Shown: piece by piece, positions 1 through 10,606 of the stretch
How positions within the stretch are numbered: position 1 is the first letter of the stretch
Layout of the letters: every line of letters begins with the position of its first letter
Made by a program: the position numbers and the translations under genes
The notes under the pieces: model-generated
Databases searched by the model: none
What the model saw: only the letters and a program-made list of their open reading frames with translations
What the model was told of the DNA's origin: nothing
NCBI RefSeq assembly: GCF_018882085.1
Contig: NZ_JACVPB010000001.1
Coordinates: 124,001 to 188,000, forward strand
Source of the DNA: Polynucleobacter sp. AP-Reno-20A-A9
Lineage (GTDB): Bacteria; Pseudomonadota; Gammaproteobacteria; Burkholderiales; Burkholderiaceae
DNA: 64,000 nucleotides
Direction of reading: 5' to 3'

Positions 1-466
1 TGACAAGATGGTGGACTCTAAAGGCACCGTCATGTTCGAAGCAAAGCCTTCGCATGCAGGCGCAGATGCACCTCGTGTATTGGATGCTCGCACTGCATTT
101 GTAATGGATAGCATGCTGCAAGAAGTTACCAAGACGGGTACCGCAGCCTCAGCGCGCGGTAAGTTGGGGCGTAGCGACATTGCAGGTAAGACTGGCACAA
201 CGAATGATTCACATGATGCCTGGTTTGCTGGATATAACCCCAAAGTGGTTGCGATTGCATGGATTGGTTTTGATAAGCCTGCGAGTTTAGGTGATCGAGA
301 GACTGGTGGCGGACTTGCGTTACCAATGTGGATTTCTTATATGGCGACTGCATTAAAAGATAGTCCCCAGATTTCACGCGAAGTGCCAAGTGGTGTAACG
401 CAAGTGGATGGCGACTGGTTTATTCCGGACTTCGCGACCAATGGCGGTGTGCGCGAACTGCAATAG
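1..466 (+). CDS. mrcA: Penicillin-binding protein 1A, C-terminal fragment (5' end outside window)
   Basis: This is the end of a bifunctional peptidoglycan glycosyltransferase/transpeptidase that polymerises and cross-links cell wall in the periplasm. The reading frame is open from base 2, and about 154 residues remain. The transpeptidase KTG motif (GKTGTTNDSHDAWF, DNA about 185) is followed by the usual class A tail (WIGFD, then GGLALPMW). The glycosyltransferase domain and the active-site SxxK must lie upstream of the window. It stops only 12 bp before the transposase gene. The product is confident; 1A rather than another class A PBP is inferred from family resemblance. Confidence 0.85.
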   Translation, partial: DKMVDSKGTVMFEAKPSHAGADAPRVLDARTAFVMDSMLQEVTKTGTAASARGKLGRSDIAGKTGTTNDSHDAWFAGYNPKVVAIAWIGFDKPASLGDRETGGGLALPMWISYMATALKDSPQISREVPSGVTQVDGDWFIPDFATNGGVRELQ

Positions 467-478
467 TTCGTTTTCAAC

Positions 479-1183
479 ATGGCACGGCAAGCGCGCACAG
501 TAATACCAGGCCAAGCAATGCATGTGTTGGTTCGCGGCAATAATCGTGAAACCATTTTTTTTTCCGATGAAGATCGTCGCACTTATTTAGAGTGGTTGCG
601 TGAAGCTGCCAGGCAGTTTGGTTGTGCTGTGCATGCGTTTGCTTTAATGCCTAACCATGTGCACTTACTCATGACCCCTCAAAGCGAAGATTCGCTTGCT
701 AAAACAATGCAGTCTCTTGGCCGCCGTTATGCACAATATTTCAATCAACAACACCATCGCTCTGGAACCATTTGGGAGGGGCGCTATCGCTCCTCTTTGA
801 TTGACCCCGATTATTTTTTACGCTGCCAGCGTTATATAGAGCTTAATCCGGTGAGGTCTGGATATGAATCTCATCCCCAAAGTTCTACCTGGACGAGTTT
901 TGCAACCCATATTGGGGGTAACGCAGAGCCTTGGTTGGTAGACCATCAGCATTTTTGGAGGTTGGGTAATACCCCTTTTGAGCGGCAGATGAGCTGGGCG
1001 AACTTTGTAAAAGAGGGCGCACCCCACTGGGAAGACCATCAAATCACGGAGTCTTTATTGCGCTCCAAGCCTTGGGTAAGTGATATTTATGCGAAAAAGC
1101 TGTTTAAAGATGCTCCGGAGCTTGCATTAATTCGCCATCGTGGCCGCCCTAGAAAAATTAATTCAGTAAATTCAATAGCTTAG
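479..1183 (+). mobile_element. RAYT: REP-associated tyrosine transposase (Y1/IS200-like)
   Basis: This 234-residue single-domain protein has the HUH endonuclease motif NHVHLL (His60 and His62) and the late tyrosine motif RYIELNPVR (candidate catalytic Tyr119). These are hallmarks of the Y1 transposase superfamily and of its domesticated REP-associated branch. Such enzymes cut and join single-stranded DNA at short palindromic REP sequences and are usually single copy. The ORF is intact with no frameshift. A near-palindromic GTCTGTCCC-type repeat lies 46 bp downstream (1230-1290), fitting a RAYT with its target hairpin. No flanking IS ends or target-site duplication were seen, so a solitary RAYT is preferred over a complete IS200/IS605 element. 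Confidence 0.85.
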
Positions 1184-1229
1184 AAAAATAATAGCTTCCC
1201 TGTGCTTTAAATAGGGTGTTGAATATCTC

Positions 1230-1290
1230 GACTCTGTCCCCATATATAGAATTCATATTGGTGCGACATCTAAATAAATGGGACAGACTC
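1230..1290. repeat. REP-like inverted repeat downstream of the RAYT
   Basis: GACTCTGTCCC at 1230-1240 and GGGACAGACTC at 1280-1290 are inverted copies matching at 10 of 11 positions, separated by 39 bases. From memory, the TCTGTCCC/GGGACAGA core is common beside IS200-like/RAYT genes in proteobacteria. I saw no other intergenic copy in the window; the few CTGTCC strings elsewhere are in coding sequence. It is probably the substrate or footprint of the adjacent transposase. Confidence 0.5.
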
Positions 1291-1302
1291 ATTTTATTTC
1301 TA

Positions 1303-1331
1303 TTGCATCGGTGTGGGTATTCACCTATATT
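1303..1331 (+). promoter_or_regulatory. Predicted sigma70 promoter of gltBD
   Basis: TTGCAT (1303-1308) and TATATT (1326-1331) are separated by 17 bases, close to consensus. Transcription would start near 1338, giving a leader of about 40 nt before the gltB ATG. It lies just downstream of the REP-like repeat, so the RAYT unit would not separate gltB from its promoter. Confidence 0.45.
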
Positions 1332-1377
1332 TGATCCTCCAAAAGTAATTAGGCCTTTGTCGCCCCTCGGAAATACT

Positions 1378-4300
1378 ATGACTACAAAATTAAACACATA
1401 TCTTCGCCCTATCGCTCACGGTTTATATGACCCCAGTAATGAGCATGATGCTTGCGGCGTAGGATTCGTTGCACATATCAAAGGTAAGAAATCTCATGAG
1501 ATCGTTTCTCAGGGTTTGCAGATTCTTGAGAATTTAGATCACCGGGGAGCGGTTGGTGCTGATCCGTTAATGGGCGATGGCGCCGGTATCTTGATTCAGA
1601 TCCCAGATACTTTGTATCGCGAAGAAATGGCTAAGCAGGGTGTGACTTTGCCCCCATTAGGTGAGTATGGCGTTGGCATGATTTTCTTGCCGAAAGAGCA
1701 CGCTTCACGTCTGGCATGCGAACAAGAATTAGAGCGCACAGTACGTTTAGAGGGTCAGGTAGTTTTAGGTTGGAGAGATGTTCCGGTAGATGTGAAATTG
1801 CCGATGTCTCCAACTGTACAAATGACAGAGCCATTTATTCGTCAAATTTTCATTGGTCGTGGCCGCGACATCATGACAACCGATGCGCTCGAGCGTAAGT
1901 TGTATGTGATTCGTAAAACAGCAAGTCATGCAATTCAAGATTTGCATTTGAAGCATGGCAAAGAATATTTCGTTGCATCAATGTCCGCTAGGACTATTGT
2001 TTATAAGGGTTTGCTGTTAGCGAATCAAGTCGGCGCTTATTACCAAGACTTGCAAGATAAGCGTACTGTATCTGCGCTTGCTTTGGTGCATCAGCGTTTC
2101 TCCACCAACACTTTCCCTGCTTGGGAATTGGCGCATCCGTATCGCATGATTGCGCACAATGGTGAGATCAACACTGTTAAGGGTAACGTCAATTGGGTCA
2201 ATGCACGTGAGGGCGCGATTAGCTCCCCAGTACTTGGCGATGACTTACAAAAACTCTGGCCATTAATTTATCCAGGTCAGTCAGACACAGCTTGCTTTGA
2301 TAACTGCTTAGAATTGCTGGTGATGTCTGGCTACCCATTAGCCCAAGCCATGATGATGATGATTCCTGAGGCATGGGAACAGCATGCATTGATGGATGAC
2401 AATCGCCGTGCCTTCTACGAATATCACGCAGCAATGATGGAGCCATGGGATGGCCCTGCTGCTATGGCATTTACCGATGGTCGCCAAATTGGCGCAACCT
2501 TGGATCGCAATGGTTTGCGTCCAGCACGTTATTACGTAACCGACGATGACTTGGTCATCATGGGTTCTGAAGCTGGTGTATTGCCGATTCCTGAAAGCAA
2601 GATCGTTCAAAAATGGCGTTTGCAACCAGGCAAGATGTTCATGATCGACATGGAGCAAGGCCGCATCATTGATGACGTTGAGCTCAAAAATGCTGTTTCT
2701 AAAGCGAAGCCATATAAGAGTTGGATCGATGCAGTTCGTGTGAAGTTGGATGAAGTTGATGCCAGCAAGGCAGACTTGATTGACGAGAAAACGACTATTC
2801 GTCCAGCGGCTAAATTATTAGACCGTCAACAGGCATTTGGTTATACGCAAGAAGATATCAAATTCTTGATGGCTCCAATGGCCATGAATGGTGAAGAGGC
2901 TATTGGTTCAATGGGTAATGACAGCCCATTGGCTGTACTTTCCAACAAGGACAAGCCTCTCTATAACTACTTCAAGCAATTATTTGCGCAGGTAACTAAT
3001 CCTCCAATCGACTCGATTCGCGAGAATATGGTGATGTCTTTGGTTTCTTTCATTGGGCCTAAGCCTAATTTGTTGGACACCAATAACATCAACCCTCCAA
3101 TGCGCTTGGAAGTTAGTCAGCCAATTTTGGATTTTGATGACATCACCAAGATTCGCCACATTGGCCACTACACCAACGGCAAGTTCCGTTCTTACGAATT
3201 GGATATTTGTTATCCAGCCTCATGGGGCAAAGCTGGCATTGAAGCTCGCTTAGCTTCTTTGTGCGCAGAAGCTGCAGATGCCGTACGTTCTGGCTACAAC
3301 ATTTTGATCGTGAGTGATCGTCAGGTTGACGAGAACCATGTCGCAATTCCGGCTTTGTTAGCAACTTCTGCTATTCATCAGCATTTGGTGCAAAAAGGTT
3401 TACGTACCAGCGTTGGTTTAGTAGTTGAAACTGGTAGCGCACGTGAGACTCATCACTTTGCGCTCTTGGCTGGTTATGGTGCAGAAGCTATTCATCCATA
3501 CCTTGCTATGGAAACCTTGGCTGAAATGGCTAAGGGATTGTCTGGTGACTTATCTGCTGAAAAAGCAGTGAAGAACTTTGTAAAAGCGGTCGGTAAGGGT
3601 CTGCAAAAAGTTATGTCCAAAATGGGCATCTCTACTTATATGTCTTACACCGGCTCACAGATTTTTGAAGCGATTGGTTTAAATCACGACATCATCGATC
3701 AATACTTCAAGGGCACCCCATCCAATGTTGGTGGTATTGGTGTGTTTGAAGTGGCTGAAGAAGCATTGCGTATGCATACAGCCGCATTTGGTAATGACCC
3801 AGTCTTGACCAACATGCTTGATGCTGGTGGCGAATATGCTTTCCGTATTCGTGGCGAGAACCATATGTGGACTCCAGATACGATTGCTAAGTTGCAACAC
3901 TCCACACGAATTGGTGCTGAGAAGGGCTATCAGACTTATAAAGAGTATGCCAACATCATCAATGATCAAACCAAGCGTCAAATGACTTTGCGTGGATTGT
4001 TTGAATTCAAGCTCGATCCAGCAAAAGCGATTCCATTGGATGAAGTGGAGTCTGCAAAAGAAATCGTTAAACGTTTTGCAACGGGCGCGATGTCTTTGGG
4101 CTCGATCTCAACAGAAGCCCATGCTACTTTGGCCATTGCTATGAACCGTATCGGCGGCAAGTCCAATACAGGTGAGGGCGGTGAAGATCCAAATCGTTAT
4201 GTGAACGAGCTCAAGGGCATTCCAATCAAGAAGGGCGAGACATTAGCTAGCATCTTGGGTAGCGATGTGGTTGAAGCCAATATTCCATTATTGGATGGCG

Positions 4301-6123
4301 ACTCATTGCGCTCCAAAATTAAGCAGGTTGCTTCTGGTCGTTTTGGCGTGACTACAGAGTACTTACGTTCTGCCGATCAGATTCAGATCAAGATGGCCCA
4401 AGGCGCTAAGCCTGGTGAAGGCGGTCAATTGCCTGGCGGCAAGGTTTCCGATTACATCGGTAAGTTGCGTTTCTCTGTGCCTGGCGTTGGTTTGATTTCT
4501 CCTCCTCCGCACCATGACATTTATTCGATTGAAGATATTGCTCAATTGATTCATGACTTGAAGAACGTTAATCCAAAGGCTGACGTTTCTGTGAAGTTGG
4601 TATCTGAAGTAGGTGTTGGAACTATTGCCGCTGGTGTGGCAAAAGCTAAAGCAGACCACGTTGTGATCGCTGGTCATGATGGCGGTACTGGCGCATCTCC
4701 ACTGTCTTCAATCAAGCACGCTGGCTCCCCATGGGAACTCGGCTTAGCTGAAACACAGCAAACATTGGTTCTCAATGGTTTGCGCAGCCGTATTCGCGTT
4801 CAGGCTGATGGTCAGATGAAAACGGGTCGTGACGTAGTGATCGGCGCTTTGTTAGGCGCAGATGAGTTTGGTTTTGCGACAGCGCCGTTGGTGGTTGAGG
4901 GTTGCATCATGATGCGTAAGTGTCATCTCAATACCTGTCCAGTTGGCGTTGCAACTCAGGATCCAGAATTGCGTAAGAAATTCTCAGGCAAGCCTGAGCA
5001 TGTGGTGAACTTCTTCTTCTTTATCGCTGAAGAAGCACGCGAGATCATGGCGCAACTCGGCATTCGCAAGTTTGATGACTTAATTGGTCGCGTTGATTTG
5101 TTAGATACCCGTAAAGGCATTGAAAACTGGAAAGTGCACGGCTTGGATTTCAGCAAGATATTTGCTGAACCACAAGTTGCTGCTGAAGTTCCGCGTTACC
5201 AAGTGTTAACTCAAGATCACGGCCTAGCTAGTGCGCTTGACAACATCTTGATCGAGAAGAGTGAGCCTGCATTAGAGCGTGGCGAGAAAGTTTCCTTCAT
5301 TGTTCCGGTGAAGAACGTGAACCGTACCGTAGGCGCAATGCTCTCTGGAGAAGTTGCGCAGCGTTATGGTCACGCAGGTTTGCCGGATGACACGATTCAC
5401 ATTCAATTGAATGGCACAGCTGGTCAAAGTTTTGCAGCCTTCTTGTCACAGGGCATCACATTAGACTTAGTTGGCGACGGCAATGACTATGTTGGCAAAG
5501 GTTTATCAGGCGGACGAGTAATTGTTCGTGCGCCTCATGAGTTCCGTGGCGATACCGCTAAGAACATCATCGTTGGCAATACTGTTCTTTATGGCGCAAT
5601 TGCTGGTGAAGCCTTCTTTAATGGCGTAGCTGGTGAGCGTTTTGCAGTTCGTAACTCTGGCGCTACAACGGTTGTTGAGGGCACTGGTGACCATGGTTGT
5701 GAGTACATGACTGGTGGAACAGTGGTTGTTTTGGGTGCGACAGGTCGTAACTTTGCTGCAGGTATGAGCGGTGGTATTGCTTACGTTTACGACGAGGATG
5801 GGTTGTTCGATAAGCGTTGCAACACCAGCATGGCAACACTAGAAAAAGTGCTGCCTTCTGCTGAGCAGATCGCCAAGATGCCAAAGTCGGAATGGCATGC
5901 TCCTATCGATGTAAAAGATGGCGGTGAGCGTTTGACGGACGAGCAAATTTTGAAGGGTTTGATTGAGCGTCATTTCCGTCACACTGGCTCTGAGCGTGCT
6001 AAAGCACTATTAGCTGATTGGGAAAATGCGCGTGGTCGCTTTGTGAAGGTTCTCCCAACTGAGTACAAGCGTGCTCTCGGTGAATTGTGGGAAAAAGCTC
6101 AGAGCAAAACTGTTGCGGCGTAA
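1378..6123 (+). CDS. gltB: Glutamate synthase (NADPH), large subunit
   Basis: GltB makes two glutamates from glutamine and 2-oxoglutarate; its amidotransferase domain releases ammonia that is channelled to the FMN synthase site. The 1581 residues match the family length. Cys26 in HDACGVGF is the expected N-terminal nucleophile after removal of a short propeptide. The 3Fe-4S ligands are visible as C1176-x5-C1182-x4-C1187 in [15 protein letters not shown], and the C-terminal beta-helix GXGXG repeats are rich in glycine. The frame is open upstream to 1216, but the ATG at 1378 is chosen because it sits just ahead of the conserved start and downstream of the predicted promoter. gltD follows after 47 bp as the partner subunit. 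Confidence 0.97.
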   Translation: MTTKLNTYLRPIAHGLYDPSNEHDACGVGFVAHIKGKKSHEIVSQGLQILENLDHRGAVGADPLMGDGAGILIQIPDTLYREEMAKQGVTLPPLGEYGVGMIFLPKEHASRLACEQELERTVRLEGQVVLGWRDVPVDVKLPMSPTVQMTEPFIRQIFIGRGRDIMTTDALERKLYVIRKTASHAIQDLHLKHGKEYFVASMSARTIVYKGLLLANQVGAYYQDLQDKRTVSALALVHQRFSTNTFPAWELAHPYRMIAHNGEINTVKGNVNWVNAREGAISSPVLGDDLQKLWPLIYPGQSDTACFDNCLELLVMSGYPLAQAMMMMIPEAWEQHALMDDNRRAFYEYHAAMMEPWDGPAAMAFTDGRQIGATLDRNGLRPARYYVTDDDLVIMGSEAGVLPIPESKIVQKWRLQPGKMFMIDMEQGRIIDDVELKNAVSKAKPYKSWIDAVRVKLDEVDASKADLIDEKTTIRPAAKLLDRQQAFGYTQEDIKFLMAPMAMNGEEAIGSMGNDSPLAVLSNKDKPLYNYFKQLFAQVTNPPIDSIRENMVMSLVSFIGPKPNLLDTNNINPPMRLEVSQPILDFDDITKIRHIGHYTNGKFRSYELDICYPASWGKAGIEARLASLCAEAADAVRSGYNILIVSDRQVDENHVAIPALLATSAIHQHLVQKGLRTSVGLVVETGSARETHHFALLAGYGAEAIHPYLAMETLAEMAKGLSGDLSAEKAVKNFVKAVGKGLQKVMSKMGISTYMSYTGSQIFEAIGLNHDIIDQYFKGTPSNVGGIGVFEVAEEALRMHTAAFGNDPVLTNMLDAGGEYAFRIRGENHMWTPDTIAKLQHSTRIGAEKGYQTYKEYANIINDQTKRQMTLRGLFEFKLDPAKAIPLDEVESAKEIVKRFATGAMSLGSISTEAHATLAIAMNRIGGKSNTGEGGEDPNRYVNELKGIPIKKGETLASILGSDVVEANIPLLDGDSLRSKIKQVASGRFGVTTEYLRSADQIQIKMAQGAKPGEGGQLPGGKVSDYIGKLRFSVPGVGLISPPPHHDIYSIEDIAQLIHDLKNVNPKADVSVKLVSEVGVGTIAAGVAKAKADHVVIAGHDGGTGASPLSSIKHAGSPWELGLAETQQTLVLNGLRSRIRVQADGQMKTGRDVVIGALLGADEFGFATAPLVVEGCIMMRKCHLNTCPVGVATQDPELRKKFSGKPEHVVNFFFFIAEEAREIMAQLGIRKFDDLIGRVDLLDTRKGIENWKVHGLDFSKIFAEPQVAAEVPRYQVLTQDHGLASALDNILIEKSEPALERGEKVSFIVPVKNVNRTVGAMLSGEVAQRYGHAGLPDDTIHIQLNGTAGQSFAAFLSQGITLDLVGDGNDYVGKGLSGGRVIVRAPHEFRGDTAKNIIVGNTVLYGAIAGEAFFNGVAGERFAVRNSGATTVVEGTGDHGCEYMTGGTVVVLGATGRNFAAGMSGGIAYVYDEDGLFDKRCNTSMATLEKVLPSAEQIAKMPKSEWHAPIDVKDGGERLTDEQILKGLIERHFRHTGSERAKALLADWENARGRFVKVLPTEYKRALGELWEKAQSKTVAA

Positions 6124-6170
6124 GCCACTTAATTAATAAAGACATTAAGAAAAGATACTAAGGATTCGAT

Positions 6171-7634
6171 ATGGGTAAGGTCACTGGATTTATGGAGTTT
6201 GAGCGTGTCGGTGAGACGTACGAAGCGCCGGTTAAACGCCTCCATCATTACAAAGAGTTTGTTGCTGCTTTAACTGATGAAGAAGCTAAGGTTCAGGGTG
6301 CGCGTTGTATGGATTGCGGTATTCCGTTCTGTAATAACGGCTGCCCAGTCAACAACATTATTCCTGACTTCAATGACTTGGTATTTCATAATGATTGGAA
6401 GAACGCATTAGATGTTTTGCAATCAACCAATAACTTCCCAGAATTCACAGGTCGCATTTGCCCTGCACCTTGCGAGGCTGCTTGTACTTTAGGAATCAAT
6501 AGCACTGCGGTTGGTATCAAATCTATTGAGCACGCCATTATTGATAAAGGCTGGGAAAATGGTTGGGTTAAACCGCAACCATCTAAAACAAAGACTGGTA
6601 AAAAAATCGCAGTAGTTGGTGGCGGCCCAGCGGGTATGGCGGCTGCACAACAATTGGCTCGCGTTGGTCATGATGTAACTGTATTTGAAAAGAATGATCG
6701 TGTTGGCGGCTTACTGCGTTACGGAATTCCTGATTTCAAGATGGAAAAATGGTTGATTGATCGCCGCGTAGAGCAGATGCAGGCTGAAGGCGTTAAATTT
6801 GAGACCGGTGTTTTCGTTGGTAAAGAGGCGATTGGTGCCGAAGTAAAAAACTACTCTAATAAGACAGTTTCTCCTGAGCAGTTGATGAAAGACTTTGATG
6901 CGGTAGTGATCACCGGTGGTGCAGAGCAGCCACGTGATTTGCCAGTTCCAGGTCGTGAGTTGGCTGGCGTGCACTATGCATTGGAATTCTTGATTCCACA
7001 AAACAAGGAAAATGCTGGTGATTTCAAAAATGAAATTCGCGCAACAGATAAGAATGTAGTTGTTATTGGCGGTGGTGATACAGGTTCAGATTGCGTTGGA
7101 ACATCAAATCGTCATGGCGCAACAAAGGTTACTCAGTTTGAATTACTCCCCCAACCTCCAGAGGTCGAGAACACGCCTTTGGTGTGGCCATATTGGCCAA
7201 CGAAATTACGCACTTCTTCCTCTCATGAAGAGGGTTGTGATCGCGACTGGTCTGTTGGTACTAAGCGTTTTGAAGGCAAAAACGGCAAAGTTGAGAAGCT
7301 GATTGGTGTTCGTCTGGAGTGGAAAGACGGCAAGATGGCAGAAGTGCCAAACTCAGAATTCGAAATTAAGGCAGATTTAGTACTTTTGGCTATGGGTTTT
7401 GTATCCCCAGTTCAGCAGGTATTGAACGCGTTTGGCGTTGAGAAAGATGCTCGCGGTAATGCAAAAGCAACTGTAGATGGTCAAAATGCCTACCAAACGA
7501 ACGTTCCTAAGGTATTTGCTGCTGGCGATATGCGTCGGGGACAATCTTTGGTGGTTTGGGCAATTCGTGAGGGTCGTCAATGCGCCCAAGCAGTAGACCA
7601 GTATTTAATGGGGTCATCTGTTTTACCCCGATAA
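6171..7634 (+). CDS. gltD: Glutamate synthase (NADPH), small subunit
   Basis: GltD oxidises NADPH and passes electrons through FAD and iron-sulfur clusters to GltB in the cytoplasm. The 487 residues start with cysteine-rich 4Fe-4S motifs ([14 protein letters not shown], then [10 protein letters not shown]), followed by a FAD-binding [12 protein letters not shown] near residue 147 and an NADPH-binding [12 protein letters not shown] near 300. AAGGA lies 8 nt before the ATG. The stop codon is inside a hairpin (7626-7642) that also covers the ribosome-binding region of mlaF. Confidence 0.97.
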   Translation: MGKVTGFMEFERVGETYEAPVKRLHHYKEFVAALTDEEAKVQGARCMDCGIPFCNNGCPVNNIIPDFNDLVFHNDWKNALDVLQSTNNFPEFTGRICPAPCEAACTLGINSTAVGIKSIEHAIIDKGWENGWVKPQPSKTKTGKKIAVVGGGPAGMAAAQQLARVGHDVTVFEKNDRVGGLLRYGIPDFKMEKWLIDRRVEQMQAEGVKFETGVFVGKEAIGAEVKNYSNKTVSPEQLMKDFDAVVITGGAEQPRDLPVPGRELAGVHYALEFLIPQNKENAGDFKNEIRATDKNVVVIGGGDTGSDCVGTSNRHGATKVTQFELLPQPPEVENTPLVWPYWPTKLRTSSSHEEGCDRDWSVGTKRFEGKNGKVEKLIGVRLEWKDGKMAEVPNSEFEIKADLVLLAMGFVSPVQQVLNAFGVEKDARGNAKATVDGQNAYQTNVPKVFAAGDMRRGQSLVVWAIREGRQCAQAVDQYLMGSSVLPR

Positions 7635-7642
7635 TATCGGGG
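7626..7642 (+). promoter_or_regulatory. Hairpin spanning gltD stop and mlaF ribosome-binding site
   Basis: CCCCGAT, a 3-nt loop AAT, then ATCGGGG form a perfect 7-bp stem. The 5' arm overlaps the gltD TAA, and the 3' arm contains the only G-rich Shine-Dalgarno candidate, two bases before the mlaF ATG at 7645. No U-tract follows, so it is not a standard terminator. A ribosome finishing gltD would melt it, which suggests translational coupling; this is inference. Confidence 0.45.
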
Positions 7643-7644
7643 AT

Positions 7645-8499
7645 ATGAACAGTAGCCAGCCAAACTCATTGGATGTAAGTAAGCAAGCTGCAGATGAAGT
7701 TGTCGTCTCTATTAAAGACGTCAACTTTTCCTATGCTCCAGGTGAGCGGCAGATTCTGTCTGGACTCAACATGGAGTTTCGACGCGGCCAGGTAGTGGCT
7801 GTGATGGGCGGCTCCGGATGTGGCAAGACCACAATCCTTCGTTTGATCGGTGGGCAATTTAATGCTCAATCAGGTCAGGTTCTATTTGAAGGTCAAGACA
7901 TTGGCAAGATGAATGGTGCCAAGTTGATGGCTGCCCGTCGTCGCATGGGAATGCTTTTTCAGTTTGGCGCTTTATTTACCGACCTGAGTGTTTTTGAAAA
8001 CGTTGCTTTTCCACTTCGCGAACATACAGATCTCAGTGAAGAACTCTTGCACTCCTTAGTGCTCATGAAGTTGAATGCAGTAGGTTTGCGCGGTGCGAGA
8101 GACTTAATGCCTTCACAAATTTCTGGTGGTATGGCAAGGCGGGTTGCCCTCGCTAGAGCAATTGCTTTAGATCCACCGCTCATCATGTATGACGAGCCAT
8201 TTGCTGGCCTGGACCCTATTTCTCTTGGTATTACAGCGCGCCTAATTCGCGATCTGAATAACGCCCTGGGAGCCACGAGTTTATTGGTTACGCACGATGT
8301 TGAAGAAACTTTTGCCATTGCTGATTATGTGTATTTCATAGCGAATGGCCGCATTGGTGCAGAAGGAACTCCTGAGGAATTGAGTCGCTCAACAGATCCT
8401 TTTGTCAGACAATTTTTAGATGCAGCGCCAGATGGCCCTGTACCCTTTCATTACCCAGGAAAAAGTTTAGAAGAAGATTTTGGAGTGAGCATCTCATGA
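7645..8499 (+). CDS. mlaF: Mla phospholipid transporter ATPase MlaF
   Basis: MlaF is the cytoplasmic ATPase of the MlaFEDB inner-membrane complex that moves phospholipids between the inner membrane and MlaC, keeping the outer membrane asymmetric. The 284 residues contain Walker A GGSGCGKTT, signature ISGGMARRVALARA, Walker B LIMYDEPFAGLDP and the H-loop LLVTHDVEET. It begins 10 bp after gltD, across a hairpin, and overlaps mlaE by four bases (ATGA), so it is the first gene of the mla unit and probably read through from gltBD. Confidence 0.93.
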   Translation: MNSSQPNSLDVSKQAADEVVVSIKDVNFSYAPGERQILSGLNMEFRRGQVVAVMGGSGCGKTTILRLIGGQFNAQSGQVLFEGQDIGKMNGAKLMAARRRMGMLFQFGALFTDLSVFENVAFPLREHTDLSEELLHSLVLMKLNAVGLRGARDLMPSQISGGMARRVALARAIALDPPLIMYDEPFAGLDPISLGITARLIRDLNNALGATSLLVTHDVEETFAIADYVYFIANGRIGAEGTPEELSRSTDPFVRQFLDAAPDGPVPFHYPGKSLEEDFGVSIS

Positions 8500-9284
8500 C
8501 CATGCTTCTGAATTTATTAGGCGATCTTGGATTCTTTGTGCGTCGCAATTTAAGCAGCCTTGGTTTGGCTGCTCGCATGTTTGCGGCAGTGATCGTGCGC
8601 TCAGGATTCTTGCTCAAAAGACCGCGTTTGGTGATTGATCAAATTCTGTTTGTGGGCAATCATTCTTTTGTGATCATTGCAGTCTCAGGATTATTTGTTG
8701 GCTTCGTTTTGGGTTTGCAGGGTTACTACACCTTAAATCGTTATGGCTCAGAACAAGCGCTTGGCCTATTGGTTGCCCTCTCGTTAACTCGTGAGTTGGG
8801 CCCCGTGATTACCGCTTTATTGTTTGCCGGTAGAGCTGGCACTTCCTTAACTGCGGAGATTGGCCTGATGAAGGCTGGCGAACAATTAACTGCTATGGAA
8901 ATGATGGCAGTTGATCCCTTGGGCCGTGTGATTGCGCCACGACTTTGGGCCGGCATTATTTCCATGCCAATCTTGGCAACTATTTTTACAGCGGTCGGTA
9001 TTCTTGGGGGCTACCTTGTTGGTGTGCCTTTGATTGGAGTCGACTCCGGAGCCTTCTGGTCGCAGATGCAGGGCGGAGTTGATCTGTTTTCGGATATTGG
9101 TAACGGCTTAATTAAAAGCATGGTGTTTGGTGTAGCAGTTACTTTTATTGCCCTTTACCAGGGCTATGAATCCAAGCCTACACCTGAAGGCGTTTCGCAA
9201 GCCACAACTCGTACAGTAGTGATCTCATCTTTATCGGTTTTAGCATTAGATTTCTTGCTAACCGCAATGATGTTCTCAAATTAG
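8496..9284 (+). CDS. mlaE: Mla phospholipid transporter permease MlaE
   Basis: MlaE is the integral-membrane permease of the Mla complex. The 262 residues show the MlaE/DUF140 pattern: an N-terminal amphipathic stretch, about five hydrophobic segments and the conserved core ELGPVITALLFAGRAG near 105, followed by GTSLTAEIGLMK and a central EQLTAMEMMAVDP. It overlaps mlaF by 4 bp and is followed 21 bp later by mlaD, consistent with one transcript. Function is well supported by family and context. Confidence 0.93.
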   Translation: MTMLLNLLGDLGFFVRRNLSSLGLAARMFAAVIVRSGFLLKRPRLVIDQILFVGNHSFVIIAVSGLFVGFVLGLQGYYTLNRYGSEQALGLLVALSLTRELGPVITALLFAGRAGTSLTAEIGLMKAGEQLTAMEMMAVDPLGRVIAPRLWAGIISMPILATIFTAVGILGGYLVGVPLIGVDSGAFWSQMQGGVDLFSDIGNGLIKSMVFGVAVTFIALYQGYESKPTPEGVSQATTRTVVISSLSVLALDFLLTAMMFSN

Positions 9285-9305
9285 AAAGAATAAACTGGGG
9301 CTCTT

Positions 9306-9788
9306 ATGAGAAAAAGTGCAATTGATGTCTGGGTAGGAATCTTTGTTGCTATTGGTTTACTGGCGGCTCTATTTCTCGCGCTGAAGGTTGGCAATATGAA
9401 TGCGGTGTCATTCGCGCCAACATACAAAATTTCCGCACGCTTTGACAATATCGGCGGCCTCAAGCCTCGCGCACCAGTGAAAAGTGCCGGTGTAGTGGTT
9501 GGCAGAATTGCCAATATTTCCTTCGATGACAAAACTTATCAAGCAACTGTGGTGATGACTATTGAAGACTCCTATAAGTTTCCGAAGGATTCTTCCGCAA
9601 AGATTTTGACATCCGGCTTATTGGGTGAGCAATACATTGGTCTTGAGGCAGGCGGCTCAGATGATATGTTGACCAATGGCGAAAAGATTGCGCAGACACA
9701 ATCAGCCATTGTTTTGGAAAATTTGATTAGCCAGTTCCTTTACAACAAAGCAGCAGATAGCGGTCAAGAAAAGGGCGCAGCAAAATGA
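9306..9788 (+). CDS. mlaD: Mla substrate-binding MCE-domain protein MlaD
   Basis: MlaD is an inner-membrane-anchored hexameric ring protein that binds phospholipids at the periplasmic face of MlaFEDB. The 160 residues have one N-terminal transmembrane helix (VGIFVAIGLLAALFLAL) and a single MCE domain from about 38 to 117, with the family hallmark FDNIGGLKPRAPVKSAGVVVG and GLLGEQYIGLE. A polar tail ends AAK. It overlaps mlaA by 4 bp, so translation is likely coupled. Confidence 0.93.
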   Translation: MRKSAIDVWVGIFVAIGLLAALFLALKVGNMNAVSFAPTYKISARFDNIGGLKPRAPVKSAGVVVGRIANISFDDKTYQATVVMTIEDSYKFPKDSSAKILTSGLLGEQYIGLEAGGSDDMLTNGEKIAQTQSAIVLENLISQFLYNKAADSGQEKGAAK

Positions 9789-10537
9789 TGTTGTTTGTGT
9801 TGCGCAAAATCAAGACAGTAATCTTGTTTAGTTTGATCGCAACCATGGTTGGCTGCGCATCCATTCCTGCTGGCGTAGAGCGCTCTCCCCAGGATCCTTG
9901 GGAGCCATTTAACCGTTCAGTATTTGAATTTAACGAAGGTCTAGATGCTTATTTGTTAAAGCCAGTGGTTGCGGGTTATCGATTTGTATTGCCTGAATTC
10001 GTGCGCGATGGAGTTTATAACTTCTTTAGTAACTATAACGACATCTACACTGCCCTATTTAACTTGTTACAAGGTAAGCCAGACTATGCCTTTAATGACT
10101 TCATGCGGGTGGTAGTCAATACCACTATGGGACTCGGTGGGCTTATCGATCTTGCAACTCCCGGTGGACTGGAAAAGCATAAGGAAGATTGGGGTCAAAC
10201 ATTGGGTGTTTGGGGTGTGCCCTCTGGACCTTATGTGGTCTTACCTTTCTTTGGTCCAAGTAATGTGCGCGATACCTTTGGTACGGTGGCTGACTTGGAG
10301 TCAGACTATTTATTTAGCTTCGTGAAGGACATTGGTCTGCGAAACAGTATTACTGGTTTGCGTGTAGTGAACGCACGTAATACCTATTACGAGGCCGGAG
10401 ATTTATTGGATGGCGCTGCAATTGATAAGTACAGCTTTATGCGTGATGCGTATATTCAGAGGCGCGCTTATCAAATTAATGAGGGCCGAGATGATGAAGA
10501 GCCTCAGATGCCGGTTTATGAGAATCCATACCAGTAA
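9785..10537 (+). CDS. mlaA: Outer-membrane lipoprotein MlaA (VacJ)
   Basis: MlaA forms a ring-shaped channel in the inner leaflet of the outer membrane and removes mislocalised phospholipids, handing them to MlaC. The 250 residues start with a lipoprotein signal ending in the lipobox MVGC, then the family motif DPWEPFNRSVFEFNE and the central GLGGLIDLATPGGLEKH and GPYVVLPFFGPS. Here mlaA is inside the mla operon, unlike E. coli where it is unlinked. It overlaps mlaD by 4 bp. Confidence 0.93.
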   Translation: MMLFVLRKIKTVILFSLIATMVGCASIPAGVERSPQDPWEPFNRSVFEFNEGLDAYLLKPVVAGYRFVLPEFVRDGVYNFFSNYNDIYTALFNLLQGKPDYAFNDFMRVVVNTTMGLGGLIDLATPGGLEKHKEDWGQTLGVWGVPSGPYVVLPFFGPSNVRDTFGTVADLESDYLFSFVKDIGLRNSITGLRVVNARNTYYEAGDLLDGAAIDKYSFMRDAYIQRRAYQINEGRDDEEPQMPVYENPYQ

Positions 10538-10606
10538 GTAATTTAGTAATGCAGTATGAAACGACTAAAATCAGTCTTCATTTAGATATAGACAGTGGGT
10601 GGAAAT

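Noticed and set aside
1216-1377. Upstream extension of gltB by 54 codons
   Set aside because: It covers the REP-like repeat and the predicted promoter, and family members begin at the ATG 25 residues before the nucleophilic Cys.
3679-3981. Open antisense frames inside gltB and other long genes
   Set aside because: They lack ribosome sites or recognisable motifs and lie wholly within a highly conserved gene; typical shadow frames.
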